Source: Brevibacillus panacihumi W25 (GTDB lineage Bacteria; Bacillota; Bacilli; Brevibacillales; Brevibacillaceae). Taken from it: a DNA stretch of 64,000 nucleotides. Both the position numbers and the translations under genes were made by a program. Numbering within the stretch: the stretch's first letter is position 1; each line of letters starts with the position of its first letter. Location: positions 1 to 64,000 of the forward strand of contig NZ_KI629782.1 of the NCBI RefSeq assembly GCF_000503775.1, in the 5' to 3' direction. Positions 1-7,950 of this stretch are shown piece after piece. Under the pieces are notes generated by a model. That model saw only the letters and a program-made list of their open reading frames with translations, was not told the origin of the DNA and did not search any database.

Positions 1-1
1 G

Positions 2-1117
2 CTAGAACATCCACCGGGTGAGGCACAGGTGGACTTTACAACCATTGAGGTATGCCAAGATCATCGATTACTCACATACAAACTGCTCGTCATGTCTTTT
101 CCGTACAGTAATGCCGCCTTCGTTTATCCGACACCGGCGGAGAATCAGGAATGCTTTTTGGAGGCAATGAAGCAGTGCTTTGAACAAATGGGAGGAGTTC
201 CTCAGAGAATCTGGTTTGACAATCTTTCCGCTGCCGTCGTTCATATTGAGAAGCAGGGCGAACGGCAATTAACGGAAGGCTTCCAACGATTTTGCGCTCA
301 CTACCGGTTTGAAGCTGTCTTTTGCAACCCATACAGCGGTCATGAGAAGGGGCACGTCGAGAACAAATGTGGGTACTCCAAGCGCAATTGGGCTGTGCCG
401 ATTCCCATCTATGAAGATCATGAACAGTTAGCCTCCTACTTCGCCGAGCAAGCAAAACGAGATCGTGATCGTCAGCATTATGCTCTAAATCGTTGCATCG
501 CAGATCTGTGGGAGGATGATCGTCGTAAATTGCTTACCCTACCAGAGCAAGGATTTGAGGCTTTTCGCTTGGGTGCTGCAGTGGTGAATAAGTATGGAGA
601 GATTCGGATGGATGAAATGACGGTTCCGTTGCTGGGGATGTCAACTCCAGGCAGCGAGGTACTGATCCAAACGTTTTGGGATCGTCTCGTCATTCTAAAC
701 GGCCAACACCAGTTAATCCGGGAAGTATCCAGACCTTATACGGGACGAAGTATGGATATTCCGTGGTCACTAATATGCAATGGATGGCTAAAAAAACCAC
801 GTAGTGTGACACACTCGCAGTTTCTCCGTATGCTACCAGAGATCTTGCAAGAGTATGTAACTGTGAAGGATCTGACAGAGCGAAAAGGTCGTCTTCAGGC
901 ATTGGCGCACTGGTGTGACATTTACACAATCGAACAGATTCAGGAAATAATTGCTCTACTAGGTCAAAACACACCGGTTACACGTATCACGGCTGTGTTA
1001 GGTGTAAAATACGGAAGTCGCGATCTTCCTGTCACGTGGGAAGAGACGTTGTCCCCTCCGGGAACTCGCGTAGAAAGTTCCCTCCAACGCTATGATCAAC
1101 TTGTGGGGGTGAATTGA
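2..1117 (+). CDS. istA: IS21-family transposase IstA (5' end outside the window)
   Basis: This is the C-terminal part of the IS21-type DDE transposase that cuts and joins the element ends. The frame is open from the first bases of the window, so the N-terminal helix-turn-helix part lies upstream. The catalytic triad is readable: Asp in GEAQVDFT at the very start, Asp in RIWFDNLSAAV, and Glu in GHEKGHVENKCGY. The rest matches the basic C-terminal half of IstA proteins. About 370 residues are present, against roughly 400-500 for a whole IstA. The stop codon is followed one base later by the ATG of istB, the usual istA-istB arrangement. Confidence 0.93.
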   Translation, partial: LEHPPGEAQVDFTTIEVCQDHRLLTYKLLVMSFPYSNAAFVYPTPAENQECFLEAMKQCFEQMGGVPQRIWFDNLSAAVVHIEKQGERQLTEGFQRFCAHYRFEAVFCNPYSGHEKGHVENKCGYSKRNWAVPIPIYEDHEQLASYFAEQAKRDRDRQHYALNRCIADLWEDDRRKLLTLPEQGFEAFRLGAAVVNKYGEIRMDEMTVPLLGMSTPGSEVLIQTFWDRLVILNGQHQLIREVSRPYTGRSMDIPWSLICNGWLKKPRSVTHSQFLRMLPEILQEYVTVKDLTERKGRLQALAHWCDIYTIEQIQEIIALLGQNTPVTRITAVLGVKYGSRDLPVTWEETLSPPGTRVESSLQRYDQLVGVN

Positions 1118-1118
1118 G

Positions 1119-1845
1119 ATGCCGACGGCATTGGGAGATTTGTGCCGACAACTCCGATTGGCGCATGTCGTGGACTACGTATCCGCTCAGCAGAATGAGC
1201 AGATTCGTAGCAATGTGGAGCAAATCCTTGTTGCGGAACTGGACGGCCGCCGCCGTGCCAAGTTGGGTAAACTTGTTCAGCAGGCGGGGTTCCCACATAT
1301 TAAGACTTTCGAGGGGTATGTGTATGACCATATCTCTTTCCCTAATGGTAGTAGTCCGGAGCTGCTTTCGGGAATTGGATTGGCTCGAACGAAAAGAAAA
1401 TCTACTCTCAATGGGTGCCGTAGGCACAGGGAAAACTCATATGGCAACGGCACTTGGTGTGGAGGCTTGCCGCCGGGGCAAGGCGGTGCAGTTCTACCGG
1501 GCTTCCGATTTGGTTTCTGTGCTTCAGGAAAAATTTGCGGCGGGTACACTCAGTCGATTTCGCGAGAAATTGAAGAAGACAGATTTACTCATTCTTGATG
1601 AAGTCGGCTACGTACCGTTCAGCCAAACCGGGTCTGAGTTATTGTTTAACGTGATTGCGGATTGCTATGAGCAACAGAGTGTGATCGTTACATCCAACCT
1701 AGAGTTCGGTCAATGGACATCAGTGTTTGGAGACACAAAGCTCACGTCGGCGCTCGTTGATCGCCTGGTACACCACGCTCATATCCTCTCATTCACAGGT
1801 GAGAGTTTCCGCTTCAAGCAAGCAATGGATAGGATTCCTGTTTAG
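1119..1845 (+). pseudogene. istB: IS21-family helper ATPase IstB, frameshifted
   Basis: IstB is the AAA+ ATPase that assists IstA in target capture. The N-terminal half is read from the ATG at 1119 (LRLAHVVDYVSAQQNEQIRS through GYVYDHISFP). The ATPase core is read in the next frame: FRELDWLERKENL, Walker A GAVGTGKTH, Walker B LLILDEVGYVPF, ending RFKQAMDRIPV at 1845. The switch falls at about 1345-1375, where the family continues without a break. It amounts to one extra base or two missing bases. No single frame encodes a complete IstB, so the element is probably unable to move unless the shift is a sequencing error or a programmed frameshift. The 240 bases downstream must contain the right end of the element, but I could not identify a terminal inverted repeat. 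Confidence 0.85.
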
Positions 1846-2081
1846 TTTCAAACCGCTGGCAAGTGCTTAGGCAATTTCGGCTGCAAAACTAGGCATTTTC
1901 TACTTGCAAAACACACCCCACAATACCTGCCCCTAGCGGTGAGCCGTCTTTCCACCTGCAGCACGACCCCAGCCGATATGGTATCAATGCAGAGACCTAT
2001 TTTTGAAATTGTTACAATCTTCCTGTATATATTCTTCCTATCTTGAACAGAATGATAAGTAAAAGAAGGAGGTTGATAGCC

Positions 2082-2423
2082 TTGCTTAACGATCTTCAAC
2101 GGTACAAGTTGGCCAACCTATTGCGAAACAGTTACGAAAGTGATCCGTGGAGTCTGGAGCGTATTGCTTCTCATCTGGGATTCCAACTCACACAACGCGA
2201 GAAGGAAGCCCTTCGAAGAGAAATCAATACTATCTGCTCCCGTTACTCCGATCTAGAATGCGTAGCAAATATCGGAAAAGGATATTTTTTGCCCCGAAGC
2301 CCCCTCGAATTTCAAAAGATCATTTATTTCTACGAGTCGAGATTACATGGGGTATTAGAAAGAAGAAAACAATTTGAAAAAGTAATCCAGAATTTGAAAC
2401 AGAATGAACCGGCTACTGTATAA
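2082..2423 (+). CDS. Small winged-helix-like protein of unknown function
   Basis: I do not recognise the family. I chose the TTG start at 2082 because a near-perfect ribosome binding site (AGAAGGAGG at 2064-2072) sits 9 bases upstream. In-frame ATG codons at 2043 and 2052 lie before that site. The resulting 113-residue protein begins with a helical stretch (NDLQRYKLANLLRNSYESD). Next comes a segment resembling a winged-helix DNA-binding fold (WSLERIASHLGF, LTQREKEALRREINTI) and a GKGYFLP turn, then a basic C-terminal helix. The gene stands alone between the IS21 remnant and a strong terminator. A small regulator from a mobile element is possible. Confidence 0.6.
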   Translation: MLNDLQRYKLANLLRNSYESDPWSLERIASHLGFQLTQREKEALRREINTICSRYSDLECVANIGKGYFLPRSPLEFQKIIYFYESRLHGVLERRKQFEKVIQNLKQNEPATV

Positions 2424-2497
2424 CCTACATATTGATTGGTTCTCCGGATAGATACGTATTCGGCGTGCTAATTATCAAGATTACGTAATTCCAAACA

Positions 2498-2538
2498 AAA
2501 AACCGGTTGCACCGTTGTCAGGGTGAGAACCGGTTTTT
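2498..2538 (+). terminator. Rho-independent terminator
   Basis: The arms AAAACCGGTT and AACCGGTTTTT flank a 19-base loop and end in a T run. It lies about 75 bases after the small winged-helix-like gene and probably ends its transcript. Confidence 0.85.
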
Positions 2539-2642
2539 GATATTTGTTAGAACGATCTTAATTAACAATAACATAGCGACATTTATTTCTAGAATTCACA
2601 AGTATACCTAGAAAATATTACTCGCATAATTGAATTCTCCAG

Positions 2643-3023
2643 TTGTTCAGTGATAACAAAGTTAAAGGCGTTAAAAAACATGCCCAAATGAAAAGCCTAG
2701 AGACGGCTCAAAAGGTTGATCAAGCTATACAACGTCTTATCAAAACGAAGGCTAAAATTAATTTTAATCAGGTTGCGATGGAGTCAGGTGTATCTAAGGC
2801 TTTTCTCTATAACAATCAAGAAATACGGAACCGAATAGAAGGATTACGAAAGCAGCAAGAAGGTCTTAATTCACCGCAAACCATAAAACGTAATATGACA
2901 GATGCCAGTAAAGATGCGCTTATCGCAGCCAAAAATAACCGAATTAAAAAACTTGAAGAAGAAAATAAACGTCTAAGGGATGAATTATTGAAATTGCGTG
3001 GAATGGTTTATGATAAATTCTGA
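2643..3023 (+). CDS. Tn554-type transposition protein TnpC (DUF6262 family), orphan
   Basis: This is a small basic protein resembling TnpC of Tn554-type transposons, the accessory partner of two tyrosine recombinases. Family features: an N-terminal KGVKKHAQMKSLETAQKVDQ helix; INFNQVAMESGVSKAFLYNN, a helix-turn-helix-like segment; RNRIEGLRKQQ; and a C-terminal coiled coil (NNRIKKLEEENKRLRDELLK). In complete elements tnpA and tnpB lie immediately upstream, but here only a terminator and about 100 AT-rich bases precede it. The assigned start is TTG at 2643, 12 bases after an in-frame TGA, without a convincing ribosome binding site. The true start may therefore have been lost. Most likely a remnant of a decayed element, possibly not expressed. 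Confidence 0.7.
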   Translation: MFSDNKVKGVKKHAQMKSLETAQKVDQAIQRLIKTKAKINFNQVAMESGVSKAFLYNNQEIRNRIEGLRKQQEGLNSPQTIKRNMTDASKDALIAAKNNRIKKLEEENKRLRDELLKLRGMVYDKF

Positions 3024-3218
3024 GAGTCTATTGTGTTTTGAATTCACTTATTGTAACGAGACAGTAATGTTGAATAACTTATTGCGACCTTTTTTTATAC
3101 AAACGTCTATTTAATAAGGAGTGTATCTATTTCCAAATAAAAAAACAAACAACGATGTTAGTTGGTTATTCCTTTTATGACTTTATGTACAAATCTCAAG
3201 AATGGACGTGAGAAACTG

Positions 3219-4370
3219 ATGAAGAAAATGACACAAATAAATCTCTTAATCATGTTAATTTTCATTCTAGCTGCCTGCAACACGAACGATAATGAAACAA
3301 ATAGAACAAATGCCGACAGTGGACCTCAGTCAGCAGATAGCACCAAACCGTACGTACAGGGGGTAGAAAATGTAGATGTTCTGAATACTCATGGAAGCAT
3401 TGAAGGATTGGAAAGAATGCATAGTTTCTATGACAATATGCGGAATGGTGTTCCCTCTGATTTACGAATTGTCCACTACACGACTGAAGGAGATCCAATG
3501 ATTACTGATCTAACATATAACGGCAAATTGCTTAAGGTGAAAGATGATACCACCCGAGACAAGTATGGCAGTGGGGAAATAAGAACCAATAGCTGTAGCA
3601 ATATGATCGAGGAAGTAAACCCCACCAACACCTCCTATATCGCGGTCGACTGTAACAGTGGACATTTCGGGAAAGAAGAGATCTTAAAAATTAGCTATAA
3701 CATGAATCAACAGGATCTATTTGAGTTTGAGCTGAAATACGGAGTAAATCTGGAAAACGAAGTTATTACAAAACCAATCACGACGGAAAAAGAAAATAGT
3801 ACAATCGAAACAAACGTAAAAGGTGATTCTGTCGTGGCAGCAAGTGTGAAGCAAGAGGTGTATAAAAGATTAGTGTTTGCGAATTACCTAGCTGAAAAAG
3901 ATTTAGAAACTACATGTGCGTCTAAGGAATCCATGAATTATTATCTAAAGGTATACATTAACGGGGGACAGCGTGAATTTCGTTGGTCTGAGTGTGATCA
4001 AAGCCTCGAAGGCCTGAAATTTACTGAGATAGCAGAATATATCATCAAGCAATCCGAAAAGAAGCAAACTGAAAAGTCTGAGGTCACGGTTCAAGGTTAT
4101 GTACTTCAAGTGAAGGACGACACACTGTTAATTGGGGAAGGCCTAAACATGATAGATTATGAATGGCTCAAAGATGAAATACAACAGATGGACCTAGATG
4201 CCTATATCTTTGACTTTACCATCCTAGAAGGTGTTAATACAAAGGAGTTCAATCCAGGCGATAAAATCCAAGCAACCATAGAAGGAAGCATAAGAGGTTC
4301 AAAGCCAGGGAGAGCCAAAGTAAAGGATATTAAGAAACTAGTGTTTTCAAATGAAATAGAATCACGCTGA
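3219..4370 (+). CDS. Lipoprotein with DUF4362 and DUF3221 domains
   Basis: This is an exported lipoprotein of unknown function. A lysine-rich start (MKKMTQ), a hydrophobic stretch and the lipobox FILAAC put the lipidated Cys at about residue 20. I therefore prefer the ATG at 3219 over the upstream in-frame ATG at 3162, although neither has a strong ribosome binding site. After a polar linker, residues about 45-150 resemble DUF4362 (DVLNTHGSIEGLERMHSF, VHYTTEGDPMITDLTYNG, TTRDKYGSGE). The last 100 residues resemble DUF3221, a small beta-barrel (VQGYVLQVKDDTLLIGEG, FNPGDKIQATIEGSI). Both domains are frequent in Bacillus lipoproteins. The middle region (about 170-290) is not recognised. It is transcribed alone and converges on the membrane-protein gene. 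Confidence 0.8.
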   Translation: MKKMTQINLLIMLIFILAACNTNDNETNRTNADSGPQSADSTKPYVQGVENVDVLNTHGSIEGLERMHSFYDNMRNGVPSDLRIVHYTTEGDPMITDLTYNGKLLKVKDDTTRDKYGSGEIRTNSCSNMIEEVNPTNTSYIAVDCNSGHFGKEEILKISYNMNQQDLFEFELKYGVNLENEVITKPITTEKENSTIETNVKGDSVVAASVKQEVYKRLVFANYLAEKDLETTCASKESMNYYLKVYINGGQREFRWSECDQSLEGLKFTEIAEYIIKQSEKKQTEKSEVTVQGYVLQVKDDTLLIGEGLNMIDYEWLKDEIQQMDLDAYIFDFTILEGVNTKEFNPGDKIQATIEGSIRGSKPGRAKVKDIKKLVFSNEIESR

Positions 4371-4500
4371 TTTCCTTGTGATGTTTTCCGTGTAGTTTAA
4401 AAGTTACAATTTTATTTCGTCATAGGATACTTTAATTTAACAAGAAACCATTAATGATCAAATTTTTTAAAAACCAGTATTGACATTGAATACATGTAAA

Positions 4501-4539
4501 TGATGTGAGAACATTGATACTCCAATAGTTCTCACATCA
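4501..4539. repeat. Perfect 12-bp inverted repeat
   Basis: TGATGTGAGAAC (4501-4512) is repeated in inverted form as GTTCTCACATCA (4528-4539) with a 15-base spacer. No T run follows, so it is not a classical terminator. It lies in the 300-base gene-free space after the lipoprotein gene. Nothing else is recognised there except the terminator at 4586-4634. Confidence 0.7.
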
Positions 4540-4585
4540 AAGTTAAGATAACGTTAAATTTACAACGTTAAGGAAATTCCCATAT

Positions 4586-4634
4586 TAAAAAGTCCAATTT
4601 CTCAACATTTATATTTGAGAAATTAGGCTTTTTT
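4586..4634. terminator. Bidirectional terminator between convergent genes
   Basis: The arms AAAAAGTCCAATTTCTCAA and TTGAGAAATTAGGCTTTTTT form a long stem with A and T tracts on both sides. It can end both the lipoprotein transcript and the leftward XRE/membrane-protein transcript. Confidence 0.85.
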
Positions 4635-4672
4635 CGTTGCTCCGTTAAAGCGCCCGATTGCTTAATTTAATA

Positions 4673-5107
4673 TTACTCATCCTCTTCCATATCTTTTTGT
4701 TGTTTTATTCTAAGTCGATAAATGTATGAAATAGGGATAATCCCACTGACAAATATAGTACCCCCTATTAGCAGTCCATCGCTCCAATTAAAATTTGGGG
4801 TAATTGATGTGAGTACTCCAAAAGCAACAGCAATAATTGTAACTACAACAAAACTAATAATAAACGACTTGACTGGCTTTTTTGGCCTTTTTTCGTTCTC
4901 AACGCTTACACTCATGTTTAAGTAATTGTAAACGATTGCGGTCAACATAAAGACCAACCATAGAGGATTTTTCGTCATTCCCTCCATTCCATTTTTGAAA
5001 AATTCATAGCCAAGAATACCAAAAATACCTATTGTTTGTACGATATAGGCTATTCTTGTGTTTTGTAAATTCTGCGCTATCAATCGTTCATCCTTGATTT
5101 TTTTCAT
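4673..5107 (-). CDS. Small four-helix membrane protein paired with an XRE regulator
   Basis: A 144-residue protein with four predicted membrane segments: YIVQTIGIFGILGYEFF, PLWLVFMLTAIVYNYL, FIISFVVVTIIAVAFGVL and LLIGGTIFVSGIIPISYIY. Both ends are charged (MKKIKDERL at the start, KQQKDMEEDE at the end). The family is not recognised by name, but membrane proteins of this size often follow compact XRE regulators in Bacillota. I chose the ATG at 5107, preceded by GGGGGGA. The first 20 bases overlap the end of the regulator gene, implying translational coupling. The partnership with the regulator is inferred from this overlap. No function is known. Confidence 0.8.
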   Translation of the reverse strand: MKKIKDERLIAQNLQNTRIAYIVQTIGIFGILGYEFFKNGMEGMTKNPLWLVFMLTAIVYNYLNMSVSVENEKRPKKPVKSFIISFVVVTIIAVAFGVLTSITPNFNWSDGLLIGGTIFVSGIIPISYIYRLRIKQQKDMEEDE

Positions 5108-5309
5108 CAAAATCCCCCCTGCTTATCCAAAAAATCTCATCTAACGTGGCATTCACTGCATAACAAACTTGTAGGCACAATTTTAATGATGGATTATATT
5201 TTCCTTTTTCGATCAGACTGACCGTCTGCCGGGTAATGCCCACCGCATCGGCAAGCTCCTGCTGTGTTAACTCCGCTTTTATACGGGCAAGCTTTACGTT
5301 ATTTTTCAT
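5088..5309 (-). CDS. XRE-family helix-turn-helix transcriptional regulator
   Basis: A 73-residue compact Cro/C1-type DNA-binding protein. The helix-turn-helix reads LTQQELADAVGITRQTVSLIEKG, followed by KYNPSLKLCLQVCYAVNATLDEIF, the standard end of this domain. There is no separate sensor domain. The start is fixed by GGAGG upstream of ATGAAAAAT. It overlaps the downstream membrane-protein gene. A nested palindrome (5331-5367) lies immediately upstream, so autoregulation is likely. Confidence 0.92.
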   Translation of the reverse strand: MKNNVKLARIKAELTQQELADAVGITRQTVSLIEKGKYNPSLKLCLQVCYAVNATLDEIFWISRGDFDEKNQG

Positions 5310-5330
5310 AGCATATCCTCCAATTACAAT

Positions 5331-5367
5331 GTAACATATAAATTACAATATGTAAATTATATGTTAC
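5331..5367. promoter_or_regulatory. Nested palindromic operator upstream of the XRE gene
   Basis: GTAACATATAA (5331-5341) is perfectly inverted at 5357-5367 (TTATATGTTAC). The 15-base spacer contains a second palindrome, TTAC-AATAT-GTAA. It lies 22 bases before the regulator start codon, in a promoter-like AT-rich stretch. The layout fits an autoregulatory site. Confidence 0.65.
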
Positions 5368-5400
5368 GTTCAATTCACAGATCAATATTTAGCGATAGAC

Positions 5401-5443
5401 AAAAAGGAACCCATCTTGAAAAGATCAAAATGGATTCCTTTTT
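5401..5443. terminator. Bidirectional hairpin terminator
   Basis: AAAAAGGAACCCAT (5401-5414) pairs with ATGGATTCCTTTTT (5430-5443) with one mismatch and a 15-base loop. It follows the dihydrofolate-reductase-like gene on the minus strand and insulates it from the XRE promoter. Confidence 0.85.
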
Positions 5444-5495
5444 ATGCAACAAAATGGCCCTTTAATGGAATAAGGAACGATTATCAACCGCACAA

Positions 5496-6032
5496 CTAAG
5501 CTGGAACGTAGGTCAACCTGATCACCTTCTCGCCAATTCGATCGCTTGCCACGAGGCGCAGCGGCGGCCGCGGACCGGCGAAGAACGGCTTGCCGTGACC
5601 CAGCACGACTGGATGGAGATAGAGTCGATACTCATCAACGAGACCGAGCTCCGTTAGACTGTGGGCCAACTCCGGCCCGGCAACTTCAATCTCCCCTTCA
5701 TGCTGAGCCTTCAGCCCACGTATGGCCGCTGCGAGGTCGCCCTCGATCAGAGAAGCGTTCGGACCGACGGACTTTAACGTCCTCGACACCACCCACTTCG
5801 GTTTGCTTTGCCACGCCGCTGCGTATTCCCGTTCCGGCGCATCCCATTCAAAATGGTCTCCGTCCCAATACCGCATGGTCTCGTACATGCGGCGCCCGTA
5901 CAGGCTGCCCGCCAGGCCGCGCACGTCGTCGATGAAATGACGGAATAGCACGGGGTCGGGCTGAAATGCCGGGTGGTCGTGGTCGACGAATCCGTCCAGA
6001 GACTGGTTCAATGCGAAAACGATCTTTGCCAT
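5496..6032 (-). CDS. Dihydrofolate reductase / RibD C-terminal fold protein, GC-rich
   Basis: A 178-residue protein of the RibD C-terminal/DHFR-like family, which binds NADPH and reduces pterin- or flavin-like substrates. The true substrate is unknown. Family features: MAKIVFALNQSLDGFVD at the start, SLYGRRMYETMRYW, KWVVSRTL, EIEVAGPELAHSLTELGLVDEYRLYLHPVVLGHGKPFF. The start is set by GGGAGGAG before ATGGCAAAG. The coding sequence is distinctly GC-rich, with long G/C runs, between flanks that are plainly AT-rich. This points to recent transfer from a high-GC donor. It stands alone, with its own terminator. Confidence 0.9.
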   Translation of the reverse strand: MAKIVFALNQSLDGFVDHDHPAFQPDPVLFRHFIDDVRGLAGSLYGRRMYETMRYWDGDHFEWDAPEREYAAAWQSKPKWVVSRTLKSVGPNASLIEGDLAAAIRGLKAQHEGEIEVAGPELAHSLTELGLVDEYRLYLHPVVLGHGKPFFAGPRPPLRLVASDRIGEKVIRLTYVPA

Positions 6033-6247
6033 GCGACTGACTCTCCTCCCTGGTTTTCTCGCACATTCATCATCAAGATTACACGTTCCATATGCAGCTT
6101 CCTTTATGTCTACATTTTATCATCCAACAGCATGTCCGGTTTCTCATGGATTGCTAATGTGCACAGTCCTGACCTGACCGAATACAAATTTAAATTTACG
6201 AAGGATGGTAAATGAAACAATTCTGCCCGTTAGCTTAACTCAACTGC

Positions 6248-6307
6248 CAGTCTACAACTTTATTATTCAGTCTAATACTATATTATTTAGTCTAAAACTT
6301 TATTATC
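6248..6307. repeat. Three tandem 20-bp repeats outside tniQ (candidate TnsB-binding sites)
   Basis: Three head-to-tail 20-base units (6248-6267, 6268-6287, 6288-6307) share YAGTCTA..ACT.TATTAT. They lie 14 bases beyond the end of tniQ, on the side where the left end of a Tn7-like element is expected. Overlapping binding sites for the DDE transposase are typical of one end of Tn7. No clear 5'-TGT tip was found beside them. Matching copies near tnsA are weak at best (for example ATAGTATTAGATG near 11527). Confidence 0.6.
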
Positions 6308-6321
6308 TCTGGACACCGGCT

Positions 6322-7950
6322 TTAATTATTGAATTTCCCCATAAAGGTTAACCAACCAATCGTACGTTTTTCAGGATCGTACGGGGGCTTTCTTCTTTGC
6401 TTCACTGTGGAATACGGACATTCAAGCTGTAAAAGGAGATGTGAAAGTGAATGTTCTTCTCTTTTCCACCAATGAAATTCTAAAGGCTGATCGGTATAAG
6501 TAGATATAATGTTGATAAAATATGGCAAGTTCTCATAGTGAAAGGGTTCTGATTTTGGAGCTCTTTTATTCTCTACATAATACATAGAAACTCTTAACCA
6601 ATCGTTAAAATGGCTGAGTAACAAATGAACCATATTTCTATTCAAGACCCATTTGGTTGCAGCAAGACTTGTTAAGGTAATATCGTCAAAGTTGCTTTCC
6701 CAAGCATTATATAGCTTATACAAGTACCCAGAATCCATGTCATTAGGGAACTCAATACGATTCTTATAGTGACGGTGTGGACTATGCTTATTATCAACAT
6801 AAAAATAAAAAGGAAATTGGTGAACAAATTGACGCCAGAAAACATAAGCATATGCGTATGGGCATTTGCAATCTTCAACTCCATATTGTACAAATCTTCT
6901 GATGCATGTTTTATGTCTTGGGAGAACCTTTTTCCGCAAATGCCGAGCTACAGCTTTAATTGTTTGAGTAAATCCTTTATAAAGCTCGCGTTGAAAAGTT
7001 TGGAACCTTCTCTCCAGTTTGGCATATTCGCTACGATGTGGTAATGAATGCTGGGAATATTTCCGATGTTCAAGTTTTTCTTCATGACCTTTAATCGATA
7101 GAATAAACTTGCTCGTTTTAACAGAGAAATGTTTTTCATCTCTACTGGAATGAAGATTGGGACATGCAATTGTGAGTAGGTAGTCCAACAGTCCATTAGT
7201 TTGATCCAAAGGCTGTTCCGTAAAAAAGAAAATGTTGGTGAATTTGAGTGCTGATTGATTAGTAAGTGCAAACCAGCGTCTTACCTTTTCACATGACAGG
7301 TTATACGTTATGTTTTTCCCCCATTTTGAGTAATACAGTTCTTTTTGACCAACTTTGAAATATTCATTTCCACAGTGACAAGTGAATGGACGAACCATTG
7401 TTTTATCGGATAATTCATACGGATATCCATCCCCACACTTAGGGCAGCTCTTCATTAACGGAATCTTGTGATAAGGACATGCATGAATGAGTGAGAATTG
7501 ATGTAAGAGGCTATGAAATCCGTTACTCACACAGGCAGGACAAAGTACTAATTGTTTACGAAGATACCTTATAGGAGATAGTTTGTTCCCTCCGTATGGC
7601 AAATAACCAATCATTTTCTGAATTAAGTAGTCATTATGTTTTTTTATAGATAACTGAAACGTCTTTTGAATGAGGATATCATCTAATCCCTGCATTACGG
7701 TCAGATCTCGGTGACAGGTACCAATATTTGCTTTTAAACTTTTTACATGCTCAATTCCGAATTCTTTGAGAAATTGCTTAGAACTCATTTCATTTGCGAA
7801 TTTGAACTTTTCGATAATGGACCAGGGAGATTCAAATGGGGCAACCCATTCAGACCTCCATGTAAAGATATTTTCCTTAGTAAGTTGATCATAAGGCGAT
7901 TTCGTAATATATTTCGGAGTCAATATAACCGGATTTATCAATAGCCTCAC
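6322..7950 (-). CDS. tniQ: TniQ/TnsD-type target-selection protein of a Tn7-like transposon
   Basis: This is the target-site selector of the Tn7-like module. In the family, TniQ/TnsD proteins bind a chromosomal site or a partner complex and recruit TnsC. The N-terminal third carries the TniQ zinc-binding part: LCPAC followed by HACPYHKIPLMKSCPKCG and FTCHCGNEY. The 542-residue length is closer to a TnsD-like selector than to the short TniQ of CRISPR-associated transposons. The C-terminal 300 residues are basic and aromatic and not recognisable in detail. It is the last gene of the operon and overlaps the end of tnsC by 62 bases. A GTG start at 7950 or TTG at 7941 after GGAGTGAGG are both possible. 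Confidence 0.85.
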   Translation of the reverse strand: MRLLINPVILTPKYITKSPYDQLTKENIFTWRSEWVAPFESPWSIIEKFKFANEMSSKQFLKEFGIEHVKSLKANIGTCHRDLTVMQGLDDILIQKTFQLSIKKHNDYLIQKMIGYLPYGGNKLSPIRYLRKQLVLCPACVSNGFHSLLHQFSLIHACPYHKIPLMKSCPKCGDGYPYELSDKTMVRPFTCHCGNEYFKVGQKELYYSKWGKNITYNLSCEKVRRWFALTNQSALKFTNIFFFTEQPLDQTNGLLDYLLTIACPNLHSSRDEKHFSVKTSKFILSIKGHEEKLEHRKYSQHSLPHRSEYAKLERRFQTFQRELYKGFTQTIKAVARHLRKKVLPRHKTCIRRFVQYGVEDCKCPYAYAYVFWRQFVHQFPFYFYVDNKHSPHRHYKNRIEFPNDMDSGYLYKLYNAWESNFDDITLTSLAATKWVLNRNMVHLLLSHFNDWLRVSMYYVENKRAPKSEPFHYENLPYFINIISTYTDQPLEFHWWKREEHSLSHLLLQLECPYSTVKQRRKPPYDPEKRTIGWLTFMGKFNN

